In this document: piece after piece, positions 19,573 through 28,522 of the stretch
Layout of the letters: the number at the start of each line of letters is the position of its first letter
How positions within the stretch are numbered: the stretch's first letter is position 1
Origin: Rhizobacter sp. Root404
Lineage (GTDB): Bacteria; Pseudomonadota; Gammaproteobacteria; Burkholderiales; Burkholderiaceae_C
Length of the DNA: 64,000 bases
Assembly (NCBI RefSeq): GCF_001425865.1
Contig: NZ_LMDS01000004.1
Span: 1,618,948-1,682,947, forward strand
Reading direction: 5' to 3'
Translations under genes and position numbers: made by a program
The notes under the pieces: generated by a model
The model's input: only the letters and a program-made list of their open reading frames with translations
The model's database searches: none
What the model was told of the DNA's origin: nothing

Positions 19573-21282
19573 ATGTCGGATCCGAAAGACACGACCAGCT
19601 TCTTCCGCAAGGTCGTCAAGTTCGTCGCCAACCCGACCACCGAATGGGCCGAGCTCGGCACCCCGGCCGAAGAGACGCGCGAGACGGAATACGCCAAGGG
19701 CGAGTTGAAGGCGATGATCGAGCGCAAGCGGCGCAACGATTTCGTCCGCAAGCGCGAGTTCGACATGCTGCGCAAGGTGCGCCGCGAGGGCCTGACCAGC
19801 GAACAGCTGGCCGCGCTCGGCGGCTCCTCGCGCATCGACGATTCCGAAGGCAAGATCATCGACAGCGGCGCCAAGGCCGAGATCGGCGTGAAGGCCAAGA
19901 TCGACGAGATCGAGCAGCAGATGGTCGGTGACGCGCCCTACGTCAACACCGCCAACCGCCGCACGCCCGAGTTCTACAACGCCCCGACCGTCCCGGCCGC
20001 CATGGACACGCGGGCCGCGCGCACCTCGTCGCGCAGCCATTTCGACGCGGCACCCGTCGACGACCTGATGGCCGACCGCGCGCCACCACTCGGCACGTCG
20101 CCGGTCGTGATGGGTGGCGGCGTCTCGCCGCTGTCGCCGGTCAAGACCAAGGCGCCGGCCGCGCCGGAGCCCGCGAGCCCGTTCACGCAAGAGCTGACCG
20201 AGATCGCCCACGACCCGGAGCTCGACGAGGCCGTGATCGCGTTCGCGAACGCCGATTTCGACCAGTGCGAGCAGGCGCTCGCGGCGCTGACCGGCCCCGG
20301 TGGCCCGCGCGCGCAGCACGCCGAAACCTGGCTGGTGCTGTTCGATCTGTACCGTGCGATCGGCCAGCAGCACAAGTTCGAGAGCCTGGCGCTCGACTAC
20401 GCGCAGCAGTTCGGCTGGTCCGCGCCGCAATGGTTCTCGCTGCCCAAGCTGGTGGCCGAGGCCGCGGGCGAGGACCGGCCGAAGCGCGCGCGCATCGACG
20501 GCCAGGTGGGCTGGGTCTGCCCGGACCACGTCGACGCCGAAGCCGTGTCGAAGCTGGCTTCGCTGGCGCTGCAGATGCCGCTGCCGTGGGTATTCGACTG
20601 GAGCGCGCTGCGCAGCATCGATGCCGAAGCCTGCGCACGGCTGTCCGAACTGTTCCGCAACTGGAGTGACCAGGACCTGGACATGCGCTGGCTCGGCGGC
20701 GAACGCCTGTTCACGGTGCTGGCCGAGTCCGCGCCCACCGGCGTGCGCGATGCCGACCCCGCTTACTGGCAGGTGCGGCTCGACGCGCTGCGGCTGGCGA
20801 ACCGGCCGGACCAATTCGACGAGGCGGCCATCGACTATTGCGTGACCTACGAAGTCTCGCCGCCCTCGTGGGAACCGGCGCGCTGCGAGGTGCGGGTCAG
20901 CGGCACCGGCTCCACCACCTCCTCGCCGCCGCTGTCGATCGTCAGCGACGTGTCGACGAGCTTCCTCGAATCGCGCCTGACCGAGGACACCGGATTGGTG
21001 CAGGTCGGTACGGTCGAGCTGTCCGGGCAACTGGTCGGCGACATCGGCAAGACGCTCAAGAAGATGGACACCGAGCTCGGCACCGCCAGCATCGTCAACG
21101 TCTCGTGCGCGCGCCTGATCCGGGTCGATTTCATCGCCGCCGGGGACCTGCTGAACTGGGTGCTCGCCCGCCGCAGCGAGAACCGCGCGGTGCGCTTCGT
21201 CGAGGCGCACCGGATGGTCGCGCTGTTCTTCGGCGCGATGGGCATCAACGAGCATGCCAAGGTCAAGGTGCGCACGGTCTAG
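19573..21282 (+). CDS. STAS-domain-like protein of the dksA-hslV interval
   Basis: A 569-residue soluble protein. Residues about 1-130 are highly charged and helical (EETRETEYAKGELKAMIERK); 130-215 are a Pro/Ala-rich linker. Then comes a helical part (about 215-300) and two regions that look like STAS/MlaB folds, the second (about 465-560) with VQVGTVELSGQLVGDIG and NVSCARLIRVDFIAAGDLLNWV. Such domains mediate protein-protein or lipid contacts. Its place between dksA and hslV is, as I recall, conserved in Burkholderiales. The role is unknown; I infer a stress- or signal-related scaffold only from domains and neighbours. Confidence 0.7.
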   Translation: MSDPKDTTSFFRKVVKFVANPTTEWAELGTPAEETRETEYAKGELKAMIERKRRNDFVRKREFDMLRKVRREGLTSEQLAALGGSSRIDDSEGKIIDSGAKAEIGVKAKIDEIEQQMVGDAPYVNTANRRTPEFYNAPTVPAAMDTRAARTSSRSHFDAAPVDDLMADRAPPLGTSPVVMGGGVSPLSPVKTKAPAAPEPASPFTQELTEIAHDPELDEAVIAFANADFDQCEQALAALTGPGGPRAQHAETWLVLFDLYRAIGQQHKFESLALDYAQQFGWSAPQWFSLPKLVAEAAGEDRPKRARIDGQVGWVCPDHVDAEAVSKLASLALQMPLPWVFDWSALRSIDAEACARLSELFRNWSDQDLDMRWLGGERLFTVLAESAPTGVRDADPAYWQVRLDALRLANRPDQFDEAAIDYCVTYEVSPPSWEPARCEVRVSGTGSTTSSPPLSIVSDVSTSFLESRLTEDTGLVQVGTVELSGQLVGDIGKTLKKMDTELGTASIVNVSCARLIRVDFIAAGDLLNWVLARRSENRAVRFVEAHRMVALFFGAMGINEHAKVKVRTV

Positions 21283-21293
21283 ATGGAGCCCCC

Positions 21294-21311
21294 GGCTGCG
21301 GGTACGCAGCC
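21294..21311. repeat. Hairpin after the STAS gene
   Basis: GGCTGCG and CGCAGCC form a 7-base perfect stem around the loop GGTA, with GCCCC (21288-21292) and GGGGC (21320-21324) able to extend it outward. It starts 11 bases after the stop codon of the STAS gene. There is no T-run, so it may be a pause or Rho-linked end rather than a simple intrinsic terminator. Confidence 0.55.
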
Positions 21312-21349
21312 ACCCCCGAGGGGCCGCGCCAATATGCCGTGTGCCGGCT

Positions 21350-21377
21350 CTTGAGCTCGCCGCAATCAACCCTACCT
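21350..21377 (+). promoter_or_regulatory. Candidate heat-shock (sigma-32) promoter of hslVU
   Basis: CTTGAG (21350-21355), a 14-base spacer and CCCTACCT (21370-21377) match the RpoH consensus CTTGAA-N13-15-CCCCATNT at most positions. hslVU is a classical RpoH target. The predicted start site falls at about 21383-21385, that is on or next to the hslV ATG. Confidence 0.6.
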
Positions 21378-21384
21378 TGATCAG

Positions 21385-21921
21385 ATGGAAAACTATCACG
21401 GCACGACCATCCTGAGCGTGCGTCGCGGCAATGTGGTCGCGCTCGGGGGCGACGGGCAGGTCACGCTCGGCACCATCGTCGTCAAGTCGTCGGCCCGCAA
21501 GGTGCGCAAGCTGTACCGCGACCAGGTGCTGGCGGGCTTTGCCGGCGCCACCGCCGATGCGTTCACGCTGTTCGAGCGCTTCGAGGCCAAGCTCGAGAAG
21601 CATCAGGGTCACCTCGTGCGCGCGGCCATCGAGTTGACGAAGGACTGGCGCACCGACCGCGTGTTGCGCCGCCTCGAGGCGATGCTCGCCGTCGCCGACC
21701 GCGAGGCCTCGCTGATCATCACCGGCAACGGCGACGTGCTCGAGCCCGAGCACGGCATCGTCTCGATCGGCTCCGGTGGCGCGTATGCGCACGCGAGCGC
21801 GCGGGCGCTGCTGTCCAACACCGAACTCGCGCCGCACGAGGTGGTGAAGAAGTCGCTCGAGATCGCGGGCGAACTCTGCATCTACACCAACCAGAACCAC
21901 ATCATCGAGACGCTCGAATGA
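21385..21921 (+). CDS. hslV: ATP-dependent protease peptidase subunit HslV (ClpQ)
   Basis: A 178-residue N-terminal nucleophile threonine peptidase that forms the double-hexamer core of the HslVU protease. The start [15 protein letters not shown] shows a six-residue propeptide before the catalytic threonine (Thr7), as in other betaproteobacteria. [19 protein letters not shown] and the SIGSGGAYA motif (sodium-binding turn) are all present. ATG 21385 is the only possible start, because an in-frame stop lies at 21352 and no other start codon follows it. No Shine-Dalgarno sequence is seen. It overlaps hslU by four bases (ATGA). Confidence 0.96.
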   Translation: MENYHGTTILSVRRGNVVALGGDGQVTLGTIVVKSSARKVRKLYRDQVLAGFAGATADAFTLFERFEAKLEKHQGHLVRAAIELTKDWRTDRVLRRLEAMLAVADREASLIITGNGDVLEPEHGIVSIGSGGAYAHASARALLSNTELAPHEVVKKSLEIAGELCIYTNQNHIIETLE

Positions 21922-23270
21922 AGAGCAGCATGACGCCCCAGGAGATCGTCTCCGAACTCGACCGCCACATCGTGGGCCAGGGCGGTGCCAAGCGCGCGGT
22001 CGCGATCGCGCTGCGCAACCGCTGGCGGCGCCAGCAGGTGGCCGAGCCGATGCGTGCCGAGATCACGCCGAAGAACATCCTGATGATCGGGCCGACCGGC
22101 GTCGGCAAGACCGAGATCGCGCGGCGCCTGGCCAAGCTGGCCGATGCGCCGTTCATCAAGGTCGAGGCGACCAAGTTCACCGAGGTCGGCTACGTCGGCA
22201 AGGACGTCGACTCGATCATCCGCGACCTGGTCGACATGAGCGTGAAGCAGGAGCGCGAGAACGCGATGCGGCGCCAGCGCAGCCGCGCCGAGGATGCGGC
22301 GGAGGACCGCGTGCTCGACATCCTGGTGCCGCCGGCGCGCAGCAGCAGCAACGAGTTCGGCCTGACCGCATCGGTGCCGAAGATCGAACCGGACAACACC
22401 GCCCGCCAGGTCATGCGCAAGCGCCTGCGCGAGGGCGCGCTGGCCGACAAGGAGATCGAGATCGAGGTCGCCGACCCGAAGGCGTCGCTCGAGATCATGG
22501 GCCCGCCGGGCATGGAGGAGATGACCGAGCAGCTCAAGGGGCTGTTTGCGAACGCCGGCGGCGGCAAGAAGAAGGTCCGCAAGCTGCGCATCGCCGAGGC
22601 GCACAAGCTGCTGATCGACGAAGAGGCCGCGAAGCTCGTCAACGACGACGAGGTCAAGGCCGCGGCGCTCGCCAACGCCGAGCAGAACGGCATCGTTTTC
22701 ATCGACGAGATCGACAAGGTCACCTCGCGGGCAGACTCCGGCAGCGCCGAGGTCTCGCGCCAGGGCGTGCAGCGCGACCTGCTGCCGCTGGTCGAAGGCA
22801 CGACGGTGAACACCAAGTACGGCATCGTCAAGACCGACCACATGCTGTTCATCGCGTCGGGCGCGTTCCACCTGAGCAAGCCGAGCGACCTGATCCCGGA
22901 GCTGCAGGGGCGCTTTCCGATCCGCGTCGAGCTGGGCTCGCTGAGCGTCGACGATTTCGAGGCGATCCTGACGCAGACCCATGCCAGCCTGGTCAAGCAG
23001 TACACGCTGCTGCTCGCGACCGAAGGCGTCACGCTGGAGTTGCAGCCCGAGGCGATCCGCCGCATCGCGCAGATCGCGTTCGACGTCAACGAGCGCACCG
23101 AGAACATCGGCGCGCGGCGCCTGTCCACGGTGATGGAGCGCTTGCTCGACGAGATCAGCTTCGACGCGCCGAACCGCGGCGGCCAGACCGTGCGGGTCGA
23201 TGCCGCCGAGGTCAACGACAAGCTCGCCGAACTGGCGAAGAACGAAGACCTGTCGCGCTACATCCTCTGA
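21918..23270 (+). CDS. hslU: ATP-dependent protease ATPase subunit HslU (ClpY)
   Basis: A 450-residue AAA+ unfoldase that feeds substrates to HslV in the cytosol. Walker A is [18 protein letters not shown] (about residues 56-73); the pore loop [10 protein letters not shown] follows, and Walker B is [10 protein letters not shown] near residue 260. The I-domain insertion occupies about 110-240. The C terminus [21 protein letters not shown] and the final LSRYIL, which inserts into HslV, are conserved. Translationally coupled to hslV. The stop is 12 bases from the convergent coaX stop. Confidence 0.97.
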   Translation: MKSSMTPQEIVSELDRHIVGQGGAKRAVAIALRNRWRRQQVAEPMRAEITPKNILMIGPTGVGKTEIARRLAKLADAPFIKVEATKFTEVGYVGKDVDSIIRDLVDMSVKQERENAMRRQRSRAEDAAEDRVLDILVPPARSSSNEFGLTASVPKIEPDNTARQVMRKRLREGALADKEIEIEVADPKASLEIMGPPGMEEMTEQLKGLFANAGGGKKKVRKLRIAEAHKLLIDEEAAKLVNDDEVKAAALANAEQNGIVFIDEIDKVTSRADSGSAEVSRQGVQRDLLPLVEGTTVNTKYGIVKTDHMLFIASGAFHLSKPSDLIPELQGRFPIRVELGSLSVDDFEAILTQTHASLVKQYTLLLATEGVTLELQPEAIRRIAQIAFDVNERTENIGARRLSTVMERLLDEISFDAPNRGGQTVRVDAAEVNDKLAELAKNEDLSRYIL

Positions 23271-23282
23271 GACGCCCGCGCC

Positions 23283-24050
23283 TCAGAGCGCGAGGCGGTG
23301 CGCCTGCATCTGCAGCAGCCCCTCGAAGATCAGCGTATCGACCGTCTCGAACGGCAGGTCGGTGATCGGCGCGAGCTTCACGGCCGCGCCGCCGGTCATC
23401 AGCAGCGCGGGCTTCTCGCCAGTCTTCGCGAGCAGCTTGCGGTACATGCGCTCGACCGCGCCGGCGATCGCGTCCGCGCCGCCGCTCATCAACGCGTCGC
23501 TGGTGTTGGTCGGGAAATCCACCGCCTCGCCGGTCGGCGCCTTCAAGCCGGCGGTGCCCATTTCGAGCGCGCGCAGCATCAGGCCGAAGCCGGGCAGGAT
23601 CAGCCCGCCGAGGAAGCGGCCGCTCGCATCGAGCGCGTCGACGGTGACCGCCGTGCCGACCATCACCACCAGCGCCGGCCGCGCCGGCCCCTGCGCCAGC
23701 ACGCGATGGCGCGCACCGATCAGCGCAACCCAGCGGTCGACGCCGAGCCGGCTCGGGTGGTCGTAGCTGTTGGTCACGCCGCAGGCCTGGGCGCCGGACA
23801 CGACCCAGCGCGGCTCGATGTCCCAGAGCTCCAGTTGCTCCTCGACCCGGCGTTTGACGCCCTCGCCCGCCACCACGCAGCCCAGCATGCTGCCCGGCGC
23901 CGGCAGCGTGCGCCATTCGTTGTCGGCCAGGTCGTCGATCGTCTCGAGAAAGACCGCGCCGTGATGGAGCAGCGCGGCCCCCGGGTGAGGCGCGCTGTAC
24001 TGCGCCCACTTGAGGCGCGTGTTGCCGATGTCGATCGCGAGAAAGGTCAT
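23283..24050 (-). CDS. coaX: Type III pantothenate kinase
   Basis: A 255-residue ASKHA-fold kinase that phosphorylates pantothenate as the first step of CoA synthesis. The phosphate motif [14 protein letters not shown] is at the N terminus, [13 protein letters not shown] in the middle supplies the substrate-binding Asp/Arg, and [14 protein letters not shown] followed by [11 protein letters not shown] is the second signature. I chose ATG 24050; a longer in-frame start would add a non-homologous arginine-rich tail. In many relatives birA lies directly upstream; here an unrelated gene does. Confidence 0.92.
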   Translation of the reverse strand: MTFLAIDIGNTRLKWAQYSAPHPGAALLHHGAVFLETIDDLADNEWRTLPAPGSMLGCVVAGEGVKRRVEEQLELWDIEPRWVVSGAQACGVTNSYDHPSRLGVDRWVALIGARHRVLAQGPARPALVVMVGTAVTVDALDASGRFLGGLILPGFGLMLRALEMGTAGLKAPTGEAVDFPTNTSDALMSGGADAIAGAVERMYRKLLAKTGEKPALLMTGGAAVKLAPITDLPFETVDTLIFEGLLQMQAHRLAL

Positions 24051-24063
24051 GGGAAGGCCGCGC

Positions 24064-24732
24064 TCAGGCGGGCACGAGGGAGGAATCGACGCGGCTGGCC
24101 AGCAGCTGGCGGACGCGCTGCATCGTCTGGCTGGCCGCCAGCGAGCGATGCGGCTTGGTGATGCGGGCCTCGACCTCGTCGAGCAGCAGCGCAAGTTCGC
24201 CGCGGGTGCGCGCGCGGCGCAGCTTCAGCAGCGTCAGCGAGCCGGCCAGCGGCGCCTCCGCCCGCACGGCGCGCGCGAGGATCAGCCGAACCTCGGCGAC
24301 GACCGGGTCGATGGCGCCCGGCTCGCTGCCCCCCGAGGGCAGCCACGACACCGGTCCGCGCGAGTCGCCGAGCGTCGAGTCGGTCGACAGCGAGGGATAG
24401 AGCGTGCGCGACGGCGGCAGCAGCGAGTCGGCGCCAGGCACTGCGCCGAGCGGCAAGTCCACGTGCAGCACGCTGGCCGGCCCGGACGCTCCGTCGCCCG
24501 ACGGCACCACCACCTCGGGCAGCGTGATCAGCCCCATCGTCAGCAGTTCGTCGAAGCAGGTCTCGGGGACGCCGGCTTGCAGCGCCATGCGGCGCACATC
24601 GGCAGCGTGGCGGCGACCATCGACCAGGAACAACACCGTGCGGTGGCGTTGGCTGAGACGACGCTGGCGTGTGACCAGTTCGTCCTGCCCCGCCGCGGTC
24701 TTGATCGGAACCGTGCCTGCGACCACGCCCAC
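24064..24732 (-). CDS. Hypothetical protein, 222 residues
   Basis: I do not recognise a characterised family. Residues about 20-70 ([20 protein letters not shown], then [20 protein letters not shown]) look like a small winged-helix module similar to those at the start of some Burkholderiales response proteins. A Pro/Ser-rich linker covers about 75-140. The C-terminal 80 residues are helical ([23 protein letters not shown] is split by alanines) and end in a basic segment. No membrane helix or signal peptide. It is 13 bases upstream of coaX and 36 bases after the flavoprotein gene, so co-transcription with either is possible. Confidence 0.55.
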   Translation of the reverse strand: MGVVAGTVPIKTAAGQDELVTRQRRLSQRHRTVLFLVDGRRHAADVRRMALQAGVPETCFDELLTMGLITLPEVVVPSGDGASGPASVLHVDLPLGAVPGADSLLPPSRTLYPSLSTDSTLGDSRGPVSWLPSGGSEPGAIDPVVAEVRLILARAVRAEAPLAGSLTLLKLRRARTRGELALLLDEVEARITKPHRSLAASQTMQRVRQLLASRVDSSLVPA

Positions 24733-24768
24733 CTCCTGATGCCGCGCCTCAACCGGCGCGATTGTGCC

Positions 24769-26385
24769 TCAGGCGAACTCGGCGAGCAGCGCGGCCGGCG
24801 CCGGCACGTCGGCCCGCTCGGCCAGCACGGCGCGCAGCGCCGAGCCATCGAGCGCCGGATGCTCGAGCGCTGCGCGGGCCAGCATCTCGGCGGCGAGCGT
24901 GCGCAGCTGCTGCGTCGACGCCTGGACGCGCGCGCGGAATTGCGCGTCGTCGAGCTCGTCGTTCAGGCTGCGGTTCAGCTCGGCGAACCAGGGCAGCGAG
25001 GCCTGGTCGAGCATCACCGCCGGGTTGCGCCGCGCGCTCACCGCGGACCAGCCACGCAGGAACGCCTGCACCGCCACGTTCAGCTTCTGGCAATGCGCAA
25101 GCTCCTCGCGCAGGCTGCCGAGCGCAGCCAGGTCGGTCAGGCGGCGCTGGAAGAAGAACTGCGCGAGCACGCCCCAGTAGTACGTGTAGTCCCAGATCAC
25201 CTTGACCGGCAGCACTTCCGGGTCGGCGAACAGCGGGTACTGGTCGGTGTAGAGCGCCAGCGTGCTCTCGTAGAACGAGTGGTAGATCTGGTCATAGAGC
25301 TGCGCATGGGCGCCGAGCGGCCGGCCGGCCCGGTCGATCGCGATCAGCTCGGTGATGTAGGTGTTGGCGATGCCGATGAAATCGCTGCCCGGCGAATAGA
25401 ACGGATCGAGGAACAGCCCGGCCTCGCCGGTCAGCGCCCAGCGCTGCGCCGAGAACACCTGCTTGCAGCCGTACGAGAACTTGCGGAAGAACGCGAAGTC
25501 CTGCAGCAGCGCGCGCTTGCCGTCCAGGTCGTCGAACAGGCGCGGCTGGTAGCGCTCGAACCAGTCCATCGCCTTGTCGAAGGTGTTCATCGAATCGAGC
25601 GGGTGCACGCGCGGGTCGGCGACGATGCCCACCGAGTGCGAACCGGACGCGAGCGGGATCAGCCAGACCCAGTAGCCGGCGCCGACCAGGTGGTTGGTGG
25701 ACATCCAGCGCGAGTCGGGCGGGTCGCAGCGGGCGCGCCACGCGGCGCTGTCCGACCAGTCGTCGATGACGATCCGGTCCTTGATGCGGAACCAGACCGC
25801 ATGCGCCTGATGCGCGTTGTCCTGCGCCAGGTTCAGCTGCCGCTTCAGCAGCCCGGCGCGGCCGCAGGCGTCGACGACCCAGCGCGCGTCGATCTCGCGC
25901 GTCACGCCGCCACGCTCGAAATCGATGCGATGCGGCGCGTCGGTCTCCGACAGCGCGACCTTGCGCACCAGGGCATCGTCGATGAACCGCACGCCGCGGC
26001 GCTGCGCTTCCTGGCCGAGGAAGTTCTCGAAGATGCCCCGGTCGATCTGGTAGCTCGGCACGGACAGGAAGCGGCTCGCGCCGATCTCGGTGACCTGGTC
26101 GATGTCGCGCCGGCCCTCGGAGAAGAAGAAGCGGAACCCGAACTTGCGCAATTGCGATTCGTCGAGGTGCTTCTGCAAGCCCAGCACCTTGCTGAAGTAG
26201 TGCGCGCCGATCTCGACCGACGACTCGCCGACCTTGTGCGCCGCCTCCGGCACCGGGTGACGACGACGCTCGATCACCAGGATGTCGATGTCGGCGAACT
26301 GCTGACGCAGCTGCAATGCGAGCGTCAGCCCGGCCAGCCCGCCCCCCATGATGACGACGTCGTGTGACTCGCGCGCTTGGTTCAT
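24769..26385 (-). CDS. FAD-dependent halogenase-like oxidoreductase
   Basis: A 538-residue flavoprotein. The dinucleotide motif is GGGLAG at 14-19. KVGESSVEIG at 51-60 resembles the conserved GE segment of tryptophan halogenases, with Lys66 near the position of their catalytic lysine. The halogenase signature WxWxIP is present as WVWLIP at 239-244. GEAGLFLDPFYSPGSDFIG is the usual second flavin segment. The enzyme may halogenate or hydroxylate an aromatic or polyene bound to a carrier. I chose ATG 26385; a GTG at 26418 would add eleven residues. It follows the chain-length-factor and ketosynthase genes, as flavoproteins do in some aryl polyene and xanthomonadin clusters. Confidence 0.75.
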   Translation of the reverse strand: MNQARESHDVVIMGGGLAGLTLALQLRQQFADIDILVIERRRHPVPEAAHKVGESSVEIGAHYFSKVLGLQKHLDESQLRKFGFRFFFSEGRRDIDQVTEIGASRFLSVPSYQIDRGIFENFLGQEAQRRGVRFIDDALVRKVALSETDAPHRIDFERGGVTREIDARWVVDACGRAGLLKRQLNLAQDNAHQAHAVWFRIKDRIVIDDWSDSAAWRARCDPPDSRWMSTNHLVGAGYWVWLIPLASGSHSVGIVADPRVHPLDSMNTFDKAMDWFERYQPRLFDDLDGKRALLQDFAFFRKFSYGCKQVFSAQRWALTGEAGLFLDPFYSPGSDFIGIANTYITELIAIDRAGRPLGAHAQLYDQIYHSFYESTLALYTDQYPLFADPEVLPVKVIWDYTYYWGVLAQFFFQRRLTDLAALGSLREELAHCQKLNVAVQAFLRGWSAVSARRNPAVMLDQASLPWFAELNRSLNDELDDAQFRARVQASTQQLRTLAAEMLARAALEHPALDGSALRAVLAERADVPAPAALLAEFA

Positions 26386-26427
26386 CGCCCGAGTATGCCC
26401 GGGGCGACCCGGTGACACGGTCGGCCC

Positions 26428-27240
26428 TTAACCTCGATCACGACATGCGCAGACTTGCACGCGCAGTCCGAGCATGGCAGACAGCGGCAGGGTCAGCACC
26501 TCGGGCGCGCCGCCGGCCAGCGTCTCGAACAGCGGCAGCGCATCGGCCATCGCGTTGCCGGCCAGCGGCAGCGCGGCCTCGCTGCGCAGCGGAATGCGCT
26601 CGGTGGCGCCGGGGACGAGCATCGCGTCGAGTCGCGCCAGCGCGTGCGGGCCGCGCTGCGGCGCGAGAACGAGTGCGACCGCGAGCAGCCCGCGGCTGTC
26701 GTTGGTCGACGCCAGCGCGCCGGTGGCGGTGACGTCGCAGCCGACGAGCAGAACGGGTCCCGCGTCCGCCGCCGCTTGCGTCCAGGCTTCGAGCAGGCCC
26801 GCGGCGAAGCTGCATTCGAACGCGCTGACGGCGGTGCTCGCCTGCATGCAGCCGGTGGCGATGCCCCAATAGCCCGACGCCGCGTTGTGCACCGAGTTGT
26901 GGAACCTGGTCGGCGACATCGACCAAGGCGCGCGCGCCAGCGTGCTGCAGACGTAGTCGGTGATCGCCAGGTCGCCGTGGGCAGAGGTGAACACGCTCAG
27001 CAGGTCGCTCGGCGCGCGGCCCGATTGCGCCACCGCCCGCGCCGCCACTTCGAGCGACAGCGCGACCGAATCGGGGGCGCGGCGGCGCTCGGCGGCAGGG
27101 AGCAGCTCCGGCGACGGACGAGCGGCCGGCGGATCGACGGCACGGCCTTCCCCGCGCAGTGCCGGCGCCGCGGTGTCCCAGCCGGGCAGCGTGGGCGCCC
27201 AGAGCGCGATCCCCTCGACGAACAGGGACGGCAGGCTCAT
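26428..27240 (-). CDS. Beta-ketoacyl synthase chain-length-factor-like protein
   Basis: A 270-residue thiolase-fold protein of the ketoacyl-synt_2 type. The region HNSVHNAASGYWGIATG (residues 114-130) is characteristic, and no TACSS-type nucleophile elbow is present, so it is probably not a condensing enzyme alone. Such partners pair with an active ketosynthase and set chain length in aryl polyene-type clusters. Its ATG overlaps the stop of the neighbouring ketosynthase gene (ATGA at 27237-27240), which supports a stable pair. The C terminus is short (ends CACRDRG). Confidence 0.75.
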   Translation of the reverse strand: MSLPSLFVEGIALWAPTLPGWDTAAPALRGEGRAVDPPAARPSPELLPAAERRRAPDSVALSLEVAARAVAQSGRAPSDLLSVFTSAHGDLAITDYVCSTLARAPWSMSPTRFHNSVHNAASGYWGIATGCMQASTAVSAFECSFAAGLLEAWTQAAADAGPVLLVGCDVTATGALASTNDSRGLLAVALVLAPQRGPHALARLDAMLVPGATERIPLRSEAALPLAGNAMADALPLFETLAGGAPEVLTLPLSAMLGLRVQVCACRDRG

Positions 27241-28427
27241 CGCGCCGCCCCACGCGAGAACGCCAGCACGCAGTTCGTGCCGCCGAAGCCGAAGGAGTGG
27301 CTCAACGCGATGCGCACGTCGGCGCGCGCCGGACGCATGCGGATCTGCGGGCCGCACGCCGGATCGGGTTCAGCGCAGTTCAAGGTGCCCGGCATCAACC
27401 CGGTCTCGAGCGCGAGCAGCGCGAACACGGCCTCGACGATGCCGGCACTGCCCAGTGCATGGCCGGTGAAGCCCTTGGTCGACGCGGCATGGGTGCGTGC
27501 GCCGAAGCGGCGCGCGACCAGCGCGGCCTCGACCTCGTCGTTCTTCGCGCTCGCGGTCCCGTGCAGGTTGATGTGGTCGACCGCGCTCGCATCGATGCCG
27601 GCGCGCGCCAGCGCATCGTCGAGGGCACGCTCGGCGCCCCGCCCCTCGGGGTGCGGGCTGGACATGTGGTGTGCATCGCTCGACTCGCCGTGGCCGATCA
27701 GCTGCAGCGGGCCCGGCCCGCGCTCGAGCAGCGCGAAACCGGCGGCCTCACCGAGGTTGATGCCGTCGCGGCGGCGATCGAACGGCCGGCACGGTTCGGG
27801 CGACACCAGCTGCAGGGCGTTGAAGCCGAACAGCACGCTGCCGCACAGCGAGTCGGCGCCGCCGACGACCGCCGCGTCGGCCAGCCCCAGACGCAGCATC
27901 CGCTCCGCCACCGCGAACGCCTTGGCGCTCGACGAGCAGGCGGTCGAGACCGTCAGGCACGGGCCGTCGAGCACGAGCGCGTCCTGCACGAAATTGGCCA
28001 GCGAATGCGGCGTGTGGACGAGCGTGCTGCGCAGCGCGACGGGGAACCGGCCGTCGGCGTCGAGCACCCGGTAGGCGTCTTCGGTCGCGCCGATGCTGGA
28101 GGTCGACGTGCCCAGGATCACCGCCACCCGCGAACTGCCGACCCGCCGGCGCGCCGCGGCGACCGCGTCGCAGAAGCCGTCCGCCTGCAGCGCCAGCCAC
28201 GCGAGCCGGTTGTTCCGGCAGTCCCAGCGCTCGAGCGAGGCCGGCAGCGGCCGGTTCAGACCGTCGACCTGCCCGACCCAGGTCGCCAGGGGAGACGGTC
28301 CGAACGCGTTCGGCCGCAGCCCGCCCCGCTCGGCCTCCACCGCCGCCTGCATCGCGGCAACGCCCACGCCCACGGCCGAGGTGGCGGTGAAGGCGGTGAT
28401 CCGGGTCGGCGCGATGGGTTGGGGCAT
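27237..28427 (-). CDS. Beta-ketoacyl-[ACP] synthase (KAS I/II type)
   Basis: A 396-residue condensing enzyme. The full Cys-His-His triad is visible: Cys164 in STACSSSAKAF, His289 in HINLHGTASAKND and His323 in KGFTGHALGSAG. The C-terminal SHSFGFGGTNCVL is typical. It should extend acyl-ACP by decarboxylative condensation with malonyl-ACP. It is the first gene of a three-gene cassette with the chain-length factor and the halogenase-like flavoprotein, and resembles the ketosynthase of aryl polyene clusters more than housekeeping FabF. Its start lies 59 bases from the operator at 28486-28501, which is shared with the divergent ppk2-icmF genes. Confidence 0.85.
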   Translation of the reverse strand: MPQPIAPTRITAFTATSAVGVGVAAMQAAVEAERGGLRPNAFGPSPLATWVGQVDGLNRPLPASLERWDCRNNRLAWLALQADGFCDAVAAARRRVGSSRVAVILGTSTSSIGATEDAYRVLDADGRFPVALRSTLVHTPHSLANFVQDALVLDGPCLTVSTACSSSAKAFAVAERMLRLGLADAAVVGGADSLCGSVLFGFNALQLVSPEPCRPFDRRRDGINLGEAAGFALLERGPGPLQLIGHGESSDAHHMSSPHPEGRGAERALDDALARAGIDASAVDHINLHGTASAKNDEVEAALVARRFGARTHAASTKGFTGHALGSAGIVEAVFALLALETGLMPGTLNCAEPDPACGPQIRMRPARADVRIALSHSFGFGGTNCVLAFSRGAAR

Positions 28428-28485
28428 GGCAATGGGGCCGGAGGATAGAACGTCTGTCAGATCGTTGCAGGGCTACACTATTTAC

Positions 28486-28501
28486 TTGACGTATACGTCA
28501 A
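28486..28501. promoter_or_regulatory. Perfect palindromic operator, probable LiuR site 2
   Basis: TTGACGTATACGTCAA is a perfect 16-base palindrome with the same arms as 3139-3154 and a TATA centre. It lies 21 bases before the ppk2 ATG and 58 bases from the ketosynthase start, in the divergent intergenic region. CTACACT (28473-28479) lies six bases to its left, as a similar copy does at site 1. If TACACT is the -10 element for ppk2, the operator would cover the start site. Confidence 0.82.
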
Positions 28502-28522
28502 TCAACCGGAGCCGCAGACCGC

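Noticed and set aside
19573..21282. STAS gene as a sulfate transporter part
   Set aside because: No membrane segment exists and the protein is soluble and charged.
21294..21311. Hairpin after the STAS gene as an intrinsic terminator
   Set aside because: A T-run is missing, so it is listed only as a hairpin.
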